DNA of 64,000 bases from JACKAN01 sp964502735 (GTDB taxonomy: Bacteria > Bdellovibrionota > Bdellovibrionia > Bdellovibrionales > UBA1609), in NCBI GenBank assembly GCA_964502735.1, contig CAZCYD010000003.1, forward strand, positions 60,386-124,385, read 5' to 3'. Below are positions 9,227 through 18,338 of the stretch, in pieces; position 1 is the stretch's first letter, and each line of letters starts with the position of its first letter. The position numbers were made by a program, and so were the translations under genes. The notes beneath the pieces were generated by a model. It saw only the letters and a list, made by a program, of their open reading frames with translations. It made no database searches and was not told where the DNA came from.

Positions 9227-10096
9227 TTGACAAAATTTGAGAGTTTTTACGTAGTTACATTTTTTTTGTGCTTAAGTTTAACTTTGCACTTTGGCTTCTT
9301 TTGGGGGCTCACAAGCTTGCCCACTGAGCCCTCCCTTTCAGAGTCCGTTCCCGTAGAAATCACATTCCGATCTGAAGAGAAGAACAAGCAACAGTTTGTG
9401 ACTGACCCAGACCTTGGAAAGCTTGCCGACAAACTCAATGAACAGAGCCGATTCTTATCAAAATATGCACGTCGGGTAAAAGAAGAGTCCGTGGCAAGTC
9501 TATCTGGCCCCACGGTAAATAAGGTTCCGCAACAACAGTCTCACACAAAATCTCAACCTGAGTTTCAACATAATCAAGAAAAAAAAATAGCCCGTGGAGA
9601 AACCTCTGGCTTGGATTTTCACGCTGAACAGAGGCAAATAGATGTAAAAAACAATACCAGCAGAAATTTCTCGGCTTCGACCATTGCTGAACATATACCC
9701 AATGTAAAGCGAGGCGGCTTTACAGTTCTAAACACAGATCAATTTACCTACTACTCATTTTTTCATAGAATTAATGAGCAAATCCGACTCCGGTGGGTAG
9801 GAAAAATCAGGCGCATATCTTTATCCCTCCACCCAAAGATGGTTAATCAGCTAGCCTTACTGGGACGCGAAACCCGCGTTGAACTCGTTCTTGATAGCAA
9901 GGGAGAATACGTAAGTACTTTTATTGACCAAGGATCCGGAGCTGAACCCCTAGACCGAGCCGCAGCTGAAGCACTTATTGAAGCGGCACCTTATTTGAAC
10001 CCCCCCCAAGACCTTGTCGATAATGATGGTTTTATACGCTTAAACTACAGTTTTTTTGTGGAATGGGAGTCTCGGCACCTTGCACGAGAACGATAG
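9227..10096 (+). CDS. TonB-like energy transducer / TonB C-terminal domain protein
   Basis: About 289 residues from a TTG start at 9227, preferred because AGGAGG at 9211-9216 lies ten bases upstream; the ATG at 9194 has no such site. A single N-terminal transmembrane helix (FESFYVVTFFLCLSLTLHFG) is followed by a long polar linker and a C-terminal domain (about 170-289) like the TonB/TolA C-terminal fold, with RLRWVGKI and ETRVELVLDSKGEYVSTFI. TonB proteins carry proton-motive force energy to outer membrane receptors. No ExbB/ExbD gene is adjacent, so a structural or stand-alone role is also possible. Confidence 0.7.
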   Translation: MTKFESFYVVTFFLCLSLTLHFGFFWGLTSLPTEPSLSESVPVEITFRSEEKNKQQFVTDPDLGKLADKLNEQSRFLSKYARRVKEESVASLSGPTVNKVPQQQSHTKSQPEFQHNQEKKIARGETSGLDFHAEQRQIDVKNNTSRNFSASTIAEHIPNVKRGGFTVLNTDQFTYYSFFHRINEQIRLRWVGKIRRISLSLHPKMVNQLALLGRETRVELVLDSKGEYVSTFIDQGSGAEPLDRAAAEALIEAAPYLNPPQDLVDNDGFIRLNYSFFVEWESRHLARER

Positions 10097-10195
10097 TCCA
10101 GTCCTAAGCCTCAACTGCACTAACCTAAAGGTTAAAAATGATGAGCTGACCCCAAGAAGCTCGCTATAATTTACCCTAAATGTTAATCTTAGATA

Positions 10196-10762
10196 GTGAT
10201 TAAACTTTATTTGATGATACTGCTTAATTTTATTATATCCCCATCTATCCATGCCGGTGTCTTTGAACTTTCAGCGAGCGGAAATTACAGACGTCAACAA
10301 ATCAATGACTTAAACTACCAAGAATCCCAGTCATTAACAGGGTCCATTAGCTATTATTTTATGGAGATGTCGGCCATTGAAATAAGCTACACAAAAGGAG
10401 TATCTAAGTTGAGAGCCCAATCCTCCGCCAACGACGTCTGGGTAGAGTACCACAATGAATTTACTCTGTATGGCGCGGATTTGGTTTTGACAATGGCACA
10501 ACAAACTTCTATTTTTCAACCCTTTGTAAAAGTTGGAGTGGCACATATAGTTAAGGACCTTATAATTAAAAGCGAAACAGGATCAGCTGCGAGAACACCT
10601 TCTGACCCCGAAACCGTACCCAGCGCAGGAATAGGTTTTAAGTTCAGATTAACTAAAACATTTTCAATCAAAGCTGGAGCGGACGCATGGCTTACAAATC
10701 AAAATGAAGACAATGAGAAAATTGATTATGCTGGAAGAATTGGCGTATCCTGGCTTCTCTAA
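10196..10762 (+). CDS. small outer membrane beta-barrel protein
   Basis: A 188-residue protein starting at GTG. It has a signal peptide (LYLMILLNFIISPSIHA, cleavage about residue 20) and then alternating amphipathic strands such as LTGSISYYFMEMSAIEISYT and GIGFKFRLTKTFSIKAGADA, ending in an aromatic/hydrophobic strand (IGVSWLL), typical of 8-stranded OmpA/OmpX-like or OmpW-like barrels. Its 3' end overlaps the next gene, implying coupled expression with the lipoprotein aminopeptidase. Confidence 0.7.
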   Translation: MIKLYLMILLNFIISPSIHAGVFELSASGNYRRQQINDLNYQESQSLTGSISYYFMEMSAIEISYTKGVSKLRAQSSANDVWVEYHNEFTLYGADLVLTMAQQTSIFQPFVKVGVAHIVKDLIIKSETGSAARTPSDPETVPSAGIGFKFRLTKTFSIKAGADAWLTNQNEDNEKIDYAGRIGVSWLL

Positions 10763-11819
10763 AATAATAAAAATTTTGTACTTATCTCTCTTTTTAATAT
10801 TAACCACAGGCTGTTCCATTGGGTATCTTTTAAATTCTGGTTATCACCAACAAAAGATTTTCCATGCAAAAAAACCTATTGAAGAAATCCTAAAAGATCC
10901 TCATGCAGACCCTCATATAAAAAAACAGCTAATACTCATTCAAGAAGCAAGAGTCTTCGCGGAAAATGAATTAAAATTAAAGAAGACAAAAAACTACCAA
11001 GCTTACGTCGACCTCCAACGCCCCTACGTGACTTGGATAGTGAGAGCAAGTGAGGCCTATGAGCTTAAAAGTTATCGCTGGTGGTTTCCTATTGTTGGCC
11101 ATGTTCCCTATAAAGGTTTTTTTCAAGAAGAAGCAGCTCATGAAGAGGCTAAAAAATTTGATCCAAAAAAATATGACACTCACGTGCGCGGAGTTACGGC
11201 CTACTCAACACTAGGTTGGTTCTCGGACCCTATTTTATCTAGCATGATGAACTATCCAGAACCAGACCTTGTAGAGCTTATCATTCACGAAAGTGTTCAT
11301 GCTACTATTTTCATTAAAGGACAAGCCGACTTTAATGAGAGATTAGCTTCTTTCATAGGACAAGAGGGCACTAAACTTTTCTATACAAAAAAGGAAGGTA
11401 AAGACTCTCCAACCGTAAGAAGCGTAGATCTAGCAAGACAAGATACACTTATATTTTCAAAGTTTATTACTAGTGAGTTGGCAGCACTTAGAGAGTGGTA
11501 TAAAAATTTAAGTGAGAATGAAAAAAATGATGAAAACAAAGCTCAGCGACTAAAATCAATTCAAGACAACTTTAAAAAAAATATTACTAAAAAGTTAAAC
11601 ACTCCTAACTATTTAGGTTTTAGTTCAATGAAACTAAATAATGCCATACTTTTAGGCTATGAAACTTATATCCAGGATCTATCAGACTTTGAAAAATTAT
11701 TTAACCTGGATGAACGTAACTTTTCCCGCTTCCTAAATAGATGCCATCAACTTGAGAATCATAAAAATCCCCAAGACCAGATTAAAAAGTGGTTAGCTGA
11801 ATCTTCCTACAACTCTTAA
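10728..11819 (+). CDS. putative lipoprotein aminopeptidase (COG4324 type)
   Basis: About 363 residues from the ATG at 10728, inside the end of the barrel gene; the ATGs at 10704 and 10713 are alternatives. A hydrophobic segment ends in LTTGCS, a somewhat degenerate lipobox with Cys near residue 29. The zinc motif HESVH (about 187-191) is followed by FNERLASFIG, whose Glu is the likely third ligand. This matches the predicted aminopeptidase family COG4324. It is probably anchored in the envelope facing the periplasm. Peptidase activity is inferred from the family. Confidence 0.8.
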   Translation: MLEELAYPGFSKIIKILYLSLFLILTTGCSIGYLLNSGYHQQKIFHAKKPIEEILKDPHADPHIKKQLILIQEARVFAENELKLKKTKNYQAYVDLQRPYVTWIVRASEAYELKSYRWWFPIVGHVPYKGFFQEEAAHEEAKKFDPKKYDTHVRGVTAYSTLGWFSDPILSSMMNYPEPDLVELIIHESVHATIFIKGQADFNERLASFIGQEGTKLFYTKKEGKDSPTVRSVDLARQDTLIFSKFITSELAALREWYKNLSENEKNDENKAQRLKSIQDNFKKNITKKLNTPNYLGFSSMKLNNAILLGYETYIQDLSDFEKLFNLDERNFSRFLNRCHQLENHKNPQDQIKKWLAESSYNS

Positions 11820-11823
11820 CTTT

Positions 11824-12165
11824 TTATAGTCCTAAAGAAAAATAAAATTTGGCAGTTTGTAGTTTAGAATAACTCTGACTCTCAGATTTTTCGCGCTCCA
11901 GGTTTTCCTTTTTTCTTTGACATTCGTACTGTCTTATATTTGACATAATTTTATTCTGAAGATTTTCAAAGTAATGTCCATCCTCAGGAACTACAGCCTC
12001 CATCTCCGATCTTATAAATTTTTTTAAGGTCGACAGTTGCCTAAATGTTTGGCTATTTTCTAATGCTGAATGTGGCAAGATTTTTACAGTATTAAACTCA
12101 TTTTTATCTGACTCATCATTAAATAACTCACCCTCAATAAGATCTATCCACCATACGTCTTTCAT
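11824..12165 (-). CDS. hypothetical protein coupled to the ECF sigma factor
   Basis: A 113-residue soluble protein, acidic at its N-terminus, with a charged helical C-terminal half. It starts one base after the sigma factor stop (TAA-A-ATG), and its GGAGGTG ribosome binding site lies within the end of the sigma gene. That position is typical of anti-sigma factors, but I see neither the HxxxCxxC zinc motif nor a transmembrane segment of the usual classes. A cytoplasmic, unrecognised anti-sigma factor is an inference from position only. Confidence 0.6.
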   Translation of the reverse strand: MKDVWWIDLIEGELFNDESDKNEFNTVKILPHSALENSQTFRQLSTLKKFIRSEMEAVVPEDGHYFENLQNKIMSNIRQYECQRKKENLEREKSESQSYSKLQTAKFYFSLGL

Positions 12166-12166
12166 T

Positions 12167-12775
12167 TTATTCCACCTCCGCTACAAACGAAGCATATTCC
12201 TCATTTATAGACATTAAATTATTAAAATCACTCCATTCCTTTAAATGATCATCTTCTTCAAATCTATTTTTTAGCTTAATCAAGGCATGCCGATAATTGG
12301 CCTTTGCAGTATCATAGGGACATTCCATAATTTCTGAAATTTCCTTAAAGCTCAAATCCTCAAACACTCTAAGATGCAAAGCTGTTCTTTGTTTAGTTGG
12401 CAGCTTTTCAATTTCTTGCTGCAAGATATCGCGGATAGAAGTCTTGAGCAGTTTCCCATCTAAATTTGAATCAGTGGCCAGCAACTGAGTTTCATCAGCG
12501 GACTGATGATATCTTTTTGAGCGAAGAGAGTTTTTTGCTGTATTCAGAGCAATTTGGTAGACCCAACTCTTAAAGGATGATCTTCCCTCAAACAGATTTA
12601 TTTTTTTATAAACTTTGAAGAAAGTTTCCTGCACAATATCCTCCGCACTTTCGAGGTCTTTTGTAAGCCGAACTGCCATTCTTAAAAGAAGTCTTTGATA
12701 ACGCATAACTAACTCGCTGAACGCCTCAACATTCCCGTTTTTCACATCACATATCAACTCTAAGTCGTTCTTCAT
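12167..12775 (-). CDS. ECF-type RNA polymerase sigma factor
   Basis: A 202-residue sigma-70 family protein of the ECF group. Region 2 (about 20-85) includes the -10 recognition segment SAEDIVQETFFKVY and a region 2.4 FKSWVYQIALNTAKNSLRS. Region 4 (about 122-170) has the helix-turn-helix DLSFKEISEIMECPYDTAKA. A C-terminal tail of about 30 residues beyond region 4 is extra. ECF factors redirect RNA polymerase, often to envelope-stress genes, and are held by a co-encoded anti-sigma. AGGAG precedes the ATG. Confidence 0.92.
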   Translation of the reverse strand: MKNDLELICDVKNGNVEAFSELVMRYQRLLLRMAVRLTKDLESAEDIVQETFFKVYKKINLFEGRSSFKSWVYQIALNTAKNSLRSKRYHQSADETQLLATDSNLDGKLLKTSIRDILQQEIEKLPTKQRTALHLRVFEDLSFKEISEIMECPYDTAKANYRHALIKLKNRFEEDDHLKEWSDFNNLMSINEEYASFVAEVE

Positions 12776-13150
12776 TGACCTCTCCTTTCCGACACGGCCA
12801 AAGACCAGTTCGGTTAAAAAATATTATTATTTGAGGATTTGGGCTTCCCTTGAGTCTTTTGTTACCTATTTGCCACAGGAATCAGCTCTTTCTGGTAGTC
12901 TATTTTTCCAAGAAATACCTGCCCCTGCTCTCCCCTCTCATCATTGCCTTATCTGAGCCAAAGGCTTTTCGGCTCTTCAGCACTGATGCATTGAATTAAA
13001 GCAAGTCTGAGTCCAATTTCAAATACTCGTAATTTTGATTACATGAATTAAAAAGATAATTCAGGGGCATTTTGTCACCACTCTCCCAAAGAACTATTCC
13101 CAGAGGGACACCAGATCAGTGGGTTTATATTGCGTGAACTTCCCCTCCCA
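12776..13150. other. intergenic stretch upstream of the ECF sigma gene
   Basis: About 375 bases between the sigma factor start and the end of the next minus-strand gene. It holds the sigma gene's ribosome binding site (AAGGAG around 12782-12787) and presumably its promoter. A GAAC element followed by GTC near 12790-12815 on the minus strand loosely resembles an ECF promoter, but the predicted start would fall on the ribosome binding site, so I do not call it. Confidence 0.4.
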
Positions 13151-13984
13151 TTAATTAAGTTTTGGAAATAAATAAAAGGCCACTCCCAATAAAAATGAGT
13201 CCTCTGTCTCCGATGTGTTGGGTAAACTCCGATTTCTATTTAGAGTTAAAGAAGTCGTGAAACCTGCCCCGTGATGCCTTCTTAGGATTAAGCTGTAACT
13301 TGACTCCTCCACATAATAGATAAGCCTAAAAAAGTATACCTGACTCCAAGAATAATCTAAAAGCCAAAATCGATTGGCCACCTGAAATAAGTTTTCATCA
13401 AGTTTGTGAAATATAGATCTATAACTGATCAGAAAAGTTTCAAATGTGTACTGGGCCTCTAAGTAGTTACCACTAATTGAATATTTAAGCTTTGCCTTGC
13501 CCCTTGGCCCAATTCCCATGTCCACATTGGTCAATCTTTCCTTAGCATTATATATCTCCTTTGTATGCGGTTGCGACCTCAAATAATAGTCAAGTTGATG
13601 CTCCAATGTTTTCAAAAAAATATATTCACCAAGACGAATCATCCGTACATTTTCTTCTACAACTTCTTCCCTAAATGTTAAACTGTCGACTGTGTATTGG
13701 TAATAGTCGACGGGGAAGCTTCGGATTAAACGCAATGACTCAACCGCTCCAAATAACTCTTCATACCTTCGATAAAAATCGGCTATTAACTTTTCTGTAA
13801 ATAAATCTTCAGCCCACGAAGATTCCCCTGGTGAGACGTATGGTGGCCGAAGAGGAGAGTCTTCTTTGCTAAGAGCGGGCGGTTGATATGGACGTTTCAC
13901 CGGCAACCAACTGTATTGAGCCCAAGCATTTGTAGATAAAAAAAATGCGCCCAAACAAAACCGTAGTAGATTATTTTTCCTCAC
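13151..13984 (-). CDS. secreted hypothetical protein downstream of the DgcB-like gene
   Basis: About 277 residues from a GTG at 13982-13984 that overlaps the last 14 bases of the diguanylate cyclase gene. The N-terminus NNLLRFCLGAFFLSTNAWA is a signal peptide, and the mature protein is aromatic-rich. The C-terminal part contains alternating strands (AKLKYSISGNYLEAQYTFET; SFLLGVAFYLF) that could form part of an outer membrane barrel. No domain recognised. The overlap suggests co-expression with the cyclase. Confidence 0.6.
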   Translation of the reverse strand: MRKNNLLRFCLGAFFLSTNAWAQYSWLPVKRPYQPPALSKEDSPLRPPYVSPGESSWAEDLFTEKLIADFYRRYEELFGAVESLRLIRSFPVDYYQYTVDSLTFREEVVEENVRMIRLGEYIFLKTLEHQLDYYLRSQPHTKEIYNAKERLTNVDMGIGPRGKAKLKYSISGNYLEAQYTFETFLISYRSIFHKLDENLFQVANRFWLLDYSWSQVYFFRLIYYVEESSYSLILRRHHGAGFTTSLTLNRNRSLPNTSETEDSFLLGVAFYLFPKLN

Positions 13985-14933
13985 CAAAAACAGAAACTTG
14001 GTTTCTACCGTTATACTTGGATGCATAAAGAGCCTTATCCGCTCTGTCAAAAATCTCTTGCCAAGTTCGATCAGCATCTGATTTACTCGAAATCCCAAGA
14101 GAAACTGTAATAGGCATCTTGATTCCCTGAAATTCAAAATTATGATCCTCAATTTTGTGGCGAATTCGCTCCGCTACATCTTTGGCCTCATTAATCTTAC
14201 TGCCTAACAAGAGCAAACAAAATTCCTCGCCTCCCGTTCTTGCAAAAAAATCATTGCCCCGAATTTGCGTTGTTTTAACTAAAGTCACCAACTCTTTTAA
14301 AATATAATCACCCGCACTATGACCATAGGTATCGTTTACCAACTTAAAATGGTCGATATCAAATGTTACGATGCTGAGATGGGCCCCCAATAACTCCGCC
14401 TTCCTAAAGTTATCAGCAGCCTGAGCCTCAAAAGCACCTTTGTTATTAATGCCCGTCAAGGGGTCCATCATTCCGCGTCCAAAAGTTTCAGCCGCAGACA
14501 CGGTTTCGATATTCCCCTTCTCTAAGAATTTAAATATCACATTTCCAGTTTTTATTTGATCATTATTACCCAAAATAATGGGCTGAAGGGAAGGTATAAG
14601 TCTCCCGTTGACTACCGTTTTATTTGTAGACTCCAAGTCAATTATAGAAACTTCACCACCTGAGATTAAAAATTTTGCATGAGATTTACTTATACTTTTA
14701 TCTTCAACATGAATATTGGCACTATCGGTGCGCCCCAATATCATATTATTGGACTGAAGGGGCCATTGCCGACCGATCATATTGGCCGGCCCCACCAACA
14801 AAACGAGACATGGAGGAGCTTCACCAGCCTGAGCTAACCTTACCTTGAAAGTGTCAGAAGGGACCACACTGGTTTTATCTAGTGGAGAATCTTCGTCCCA
14901 GTTGTTATTGCCGTCGTTACTATTCTCGCTCAT
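13971..14933 (-). CDS. dgcB: FHA-GGDEF diguanylate cyclase, DgcB-like
   Basis: A 320-residue cytoplasmic protein with an N-terminal tail holding Thr/Ser residues (DKTSVVPSDT), an FHA domain (about 42-120, with ILGRTDSANIHV and SISKSHAKF) and a GGDEF domain (about 155-318). The active site is GGEEF at 234-238, with an RGND inhibitory I-site at 225-228, so it should make c-di-GMP from two GTP and be feedback-inhibited. This architecture matches DgcB of Bdellovibrio bacteriovorus, which is required for prey invasion and whose FHA domain binds its own phosphorylated tail. Orthology is inferred from architecture; the symbol is provisional. Confidence 0.88.
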   Translation of the reverse strand: MSENSNDGNNNWDEDSPLDKTSVVPSDTFKVRLAQAGEAPPCLVLLVGPANMIGRQWPLQSNNMILGRTDSANIHVEDKSISKSHAKFLISGGEVSIIDLESTNKTVVNGRLIPSLQPIILGNNDQIKTGNVIFKFLEKGNIETVSAAETFGRGMMDPLTGINNKGAFEAQAADNFRKAELLGAHLSIVTFDIDHFKLVNDTYGHSAGDYILKELVTLVKTTQIRGNDFFARTGGEEFCLLLLGSKINEAKDVAERIRHKIEDHNFEFQGIKMPITVSLGISSKSDADRTWQEIFDRADKALYASKYNGRNQVSVFGEEK

Positions 14934-15005
14934 GCTAATAATTCTACGTTAATATCAATAGTTAGACAACTCGACCAGACCCCTAGCTCATCGGAAAAAG
15001 GCTCA

Positions 15006-16088
15006 TCAGGAAATAGCAACATCCTCTTCAATTCTATGGTAACCATACCACTCTTTTAATCGTCCGCGAGGTCTTTCTTCCCCCTCTTCATATTCTAGCA
15101 AAACATAGGTAAGTTTTGTTATGCGCCCTAAACTTGCCAGATCCAACGAGGTCAGTTCTGTCCAAGTTCCCGTATTAAAGTACTCTTTTCCTTTTTGGAA
15201 TTGTCGATATTGATAGACATGAGTGTGCCCAAAAATAACGATAGAAACCCTGTCATTATTCATTATTTTTCTAGCGGCCTCACTTAAGTCTGGAAAAATA
15301 GCCTTTTCTAAAAAAATTCTTAAAATTCTTTTAAATGGCCAAGATCTTCTATTGTCTTTAATAAAAATAGATCTAACAAAATAAAAAAGAAGCTTTATAC
15401 TCCCCTTCACAGTGAAAAAAAACTCATTGAAGAGCGCCCACCTCATCATCCTATTAAATGGTCTTATTTTATCTACGTCGGGATACTTTTGTTTTATTTT
15501 TAATACAAAATCGATAAAAAAGTGAGAGCCAAATGGGAGATTTAAAATCGGTTCTGGAAGATCTTTTTTAAGAAAAAACTTCTTTGGATCAAATCGATTA
15601 GCCACTTCGTGCATGTTTCCGTGTTCAATATGGACGCCATCAAAATAATAGACAATATTTTTATACCTTACATTTGCCTGTATCACCTCATTCAAATAGG
15701 ATCGCACGGACGGCCAAAGTAGGCCTTGATCATGGTTTCCCACTACAAAGGTAACAACCCTTTCTTCATGAGCAGCAAATCGCCTTAAGGCATCAAAAAA
15801 ACGAGGATGCCCCGACACTATGGCTTTTATTTTCTCCAAAGTGACTGATTCCGTAATGACAGTTAAAAAGTGGTCTTTGTAAGGAACCTGAAGGAAGTTA
15901 AAAATGTCGCCATTCAAAATAATTTCTACATTGTAGTCAGCATATTTTCCCTTAGTGTGAAATTCTAAAAACTCAACAAACTTTTCATCATAATAAAACT
16001 CTTCAAGAGGGTTGTTACTCCCCCCTTCTAACATTCTGCCCGTACCTAAATGCAAGTCACTTACGACAAGTTTTATTTTCTTTTTCAT
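15006..16088 (-). CDS. calcineurin-like metallophosphoesterase
   Basis: A 360-residue metallophosphatase. The dinuclear metal motifs are all present: SDLHLG at 10-15 (D-x-H), NGDIFN near 60 (GD), GNHDQG near 117 (GNHD) and GHTHVY near 288 (GHxH). The insert between GNHD and GHTH is long and hydrophobic in places (FFFTVKGSIKLLFYFVRSIF), which may allow membrane association, as in UDP-diacylglucosamine hydrolases. The substrate is not evident. It starts immediately after the stop of the GGDEF gene, last of a three-gene run. Confidence 0.88.
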   Translation of the reverse strand: MKKKIKLVVSDLHLGTGRMLEGGSNNPLEEFYYDEKFVEFLEFHTKGKYADYNVEIILNGDIFNFLQVPYKDHFLTVITESVTLEKIKAIVSGHPRFFDALRRFAAHEERVVTFVVGNHDQGLLWPSVRSYLNEVIQANVRYKNIVYYFDGVHIEHGNMHEVANRFDPKKFFLKKDLPEPILNLPFGSHFFIDFVLKIKQKYPDVDKIRPFNRMMRWALFNEFFFTVKGSIKLLFYFVRSIFIKDNRRSWPFKRILRIFLEKAIFPDLSEAARKIMNNDRVSIVIFGHTHVYQYRQFQKGKEYFNTGTWTELTSLDLASLGRITKLTYVLLEYEEGEERPRGRLKEWYGYHRIEEDVAIS

Positions 16089-17099
16089 TTAACTGGCTGT
16101 TACATATACAGTGTTACGGCTCTTATGTTTAGCTAAATACATAGCATCATCAGCTAGCTGAATAATTTGGGAGCTTGAAGTTGCATGTTCCGGATACCCG
16201 GCCAAACCCACACTAACAGTCAATTTTAAATCTGCCGGCCCTCCTTCGATTTTAAAAGAAGTCGCCTCCACAGCTTTACGTATTCTCTCGGCCACAACCA
16301 AAGCCTTTTGGGCATCTGTTTGAGTCAAAACTATGACGAACTCATCACCACCATACCTAAATGCGTAGTCTGACGAACGCACTATCGATTGAATAATTTC
16401 TGAAATATCTACAAGAATTTTTGAGCCCACCAAGTGCCCACAAGTGTCGTTCACAGTTTTGAAATAATCAATGTCTAAAAATAAAACAGCAAAGGCTGTC
16501 TGCGAACGTTTCGCCCTTGCAATTTCGTTATCTAAGACCATAGGCAAATACCTTTGATTATAAAGGGCCGTGACATCGTCAATATAGGACTTTTCGCGAA
16601 CCTTATAATGTTCAATACAAAATGAGAGATGCCGTCTCATTTGATCTACAATATGTATAGCTTTATGTAAAACGCCTTCATCGTTTGATTGAAGATTTTT
16701 TAAAATAATATAGGCAAGTGGAGAGTCGTTTTTTTTGCTTAATACAGGAATAACCACATCCCTTTCTTTGCCAAAGTAATGTTGATAATATTTTTCATTG
16801 CTCGACATTGAGACTTCTAAATCTAAGTTATATTGCATGAAACTTTTTAAAAAAATTGACAAATTAAATTGAGATTGAGCTGCAAAAGCCACCTCTTTTT
16901 CAACTCGCGACTTGAATTTAAATTTATCCCCTTTTTCTCTTATTTTTTCAGCTTCTTCTGAAAGTAGCCAAAAAATATTTTCGGCCGGAATTTTTACAGA
17001 CAAGTAGTTAAGCGCTCTTCGAATATTAGTCCTCAAATCAAGCGTGTCAAAGAGGTCTTGCAAATCCTGCTGAGTGTTATGTGAAAAATTAGATTCCAC
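16089..17099 (-). CDS. GGDEF domain diguanylate cyclase
   Basis: A 336-residue protein starting with a GTG that overlaps the preceding stop by one base (TAGTG). Residues about 1-165 form a helical, GAF-like sensor region without a recognised signature. Residues about 170-334 are a GGDEF domain with intact GGDEF (RYGGDEFVIVL, near 250) and a preceding RSSD I-site. It should synthesise c-di-GMP. It lies between a coiled-coil gene and a metallophosphatase gene in one operon and is the second cyclase within 3 kb. Confidence 0.9.
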   Translation of the reverse strand: MESNFSHNTQQDLQDLFDTLDLRTNIRRALNYLSVKIPAENIFWLLSEEAEKIREKGDKFKFKSRVEKEVAFAAQSQFNLSIFLKSFMQYNLDLEVSMSSNEKYYQHYFGKERDVVIPVLSKKNDSPLAYIILKNLQSNDEGVLHKAIHIVDQMRRHLSFCIEHYKVREKSYIDDVTALYNQRYLPMVLDNEIARAKRSQTAFAVLFLDIDYFKTVNDTCGHLVGSKILVDISEIIQSIVRSSDYAFRYGGDEFVIVLTQTDAQKALVVAERIRKAVEATSFKIEGGPADLKLTVSVGLAGYPEHATSSSQIIQLADDAMYLAKHKSRNTVYVTAS

Positions 17100-18232
17100 T
17101 AGTCCACCTTCTTTAGTGGTCGCTCTTGACCTTGCATTTCTTCTACTTCAAGAAGTGATAGGGCTAATCTAAGTGTTTTAACTGTTTTTCTTATAACCTC
17201 TTGTTTCTGATTAACGCTTTTGTTTCCTTCTAACAATTTTTGTCTTAGCGTCTCGATTTCACTGTTCAGCTTATCTATTTGCCGCTTAAGACCTAAAATC
17301 ATATCATCCTTACTTTTTAAAAGCGCCTTACCTTCAAGCTTTACGAGTTCGAGTCTATTTTCAAGTTCACGCTCTCTTACTTTTATCTTTCGCACTCCCA
17401 TTTGAAGACGACTCTCAAGCTGTGAGGCTTTTTGCTTAACACGGTTCACTTCTTTATCTTTTTCAGCAATAGAAGCCAAAAGAATTTCTTTCTCAACATC
17501 TACATTTTCATTAAGATCCTTGTGCTTTTTTTCTAAATTTTCTAATTGAATAATTAGTTGATCCACTTTGTTTCTAAAAGTTTCTGCGGCAGAAGCTAAA
17601 TCTTCATTTTCTACCGTCAATCTTTCATTGTCCTTTTCTAGTTCTGCAATTTTGGACTGTGCAATTTTAAAATTCTCTGCCAAAGCCAGTTTGGACTCAG
17701 TGGAGCTTATAGCTGCCAATGGATTTTGATAGTCTGAATTTAGGTTGTAGACACTTATATCCACTTTTTCTGTGTGATCAAAAACATCTTCAGCTTGGTC
17801 ATTTCGTAAATGTGGTTCAACAACTTCATTCTCATTCTGAACCGATTCTGATAGTTCCACAGAAGCTTCCTTTTTAACTTCTGATTTTGCCGGAACCATC
17901 TCTGTTGCGTAAGTGATCTCGCGAGTTTCAATATCCCGAGGCTTTTCCTCATCTTCCTCGAACTCTTGCTCCTTCATTTCGGTCTTTTCTGTTTGAGGTG
18001 AATCACTATCTGTATTTGTAAAATGGGTAGGGTTTATATCTTGAATAGAAGGAACATCAATATCTAAATCTAAAGCATTGTCATCTTGTTGATTTTGAAT
18101 GTTAGAAAAGTCAACAAGCGAACCTGTTACAGGATCAGTGTGCAAATCTGTTTGATGTTGCTCCTGAATGTCCAGATCTATTAAATCTTCGACCAGGTTT
18201 TCAATAAGAGTGTCTTTTTTTTGCTTTCCCAT
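17099..18232 (-). CDS. acidic coiled-coil protein
   Basis: A 377-residue protein. The first 170 residues are acidic, low-complexity and probably disordered, rich in Asp, Glu, Gln and Ser. Residues about 180-355 form a long coiled coil with dense heptads of Glu, Lys and Leu. There is no signal peptide or membrane segment. It is the first gene of the operon with a GGDEF protein and a metallophosphatase, so it may be a cytoplasmic scaffold for that signalling unit; this is inferred from position. Confidence 0.7.
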   Translation of the reverse strand: MGKQKKDTLIENLVEDLIDLDIQEQHQTDLHTDPVTGSLVDFSNIQNQQDDNALDLDIDVPSIQDINPTHFTNTDSDSPQTEKTEMKEQEFEEDEEKPRDIETREITYATEMVPAKSEVKKEASVELSESVQNENEVVEPHLRNDQAEDVFDHTEKVDISVYNLNSDYQNPLAAISSTESKLALAENFKIAQSKIAELEKDNERLTVENEDLASAAETFRNKVDQLIIQLENLEKKHKDLNENVDVEKEILLASIAEKDKEVNRVKQKASQLESRLQMGVRKIKVRERELENRLELVKLEGKALLKSKDDMILGLKRQIDKLNSEIETLRQKLLEGNKSVNQKQEVIRKTVKTLRLALSLLEVEEMQGQERPLKKVD

Positions 18233-18338
18233 CCATTAAAAGTATCGGAAAACATTGAAATTATTTTTATTATTTCAAAAGATTATTTGAGTTCAATCAA
18301 TGGGATTAGGACTTTAGCCCCAAACCTTACATTGGACT

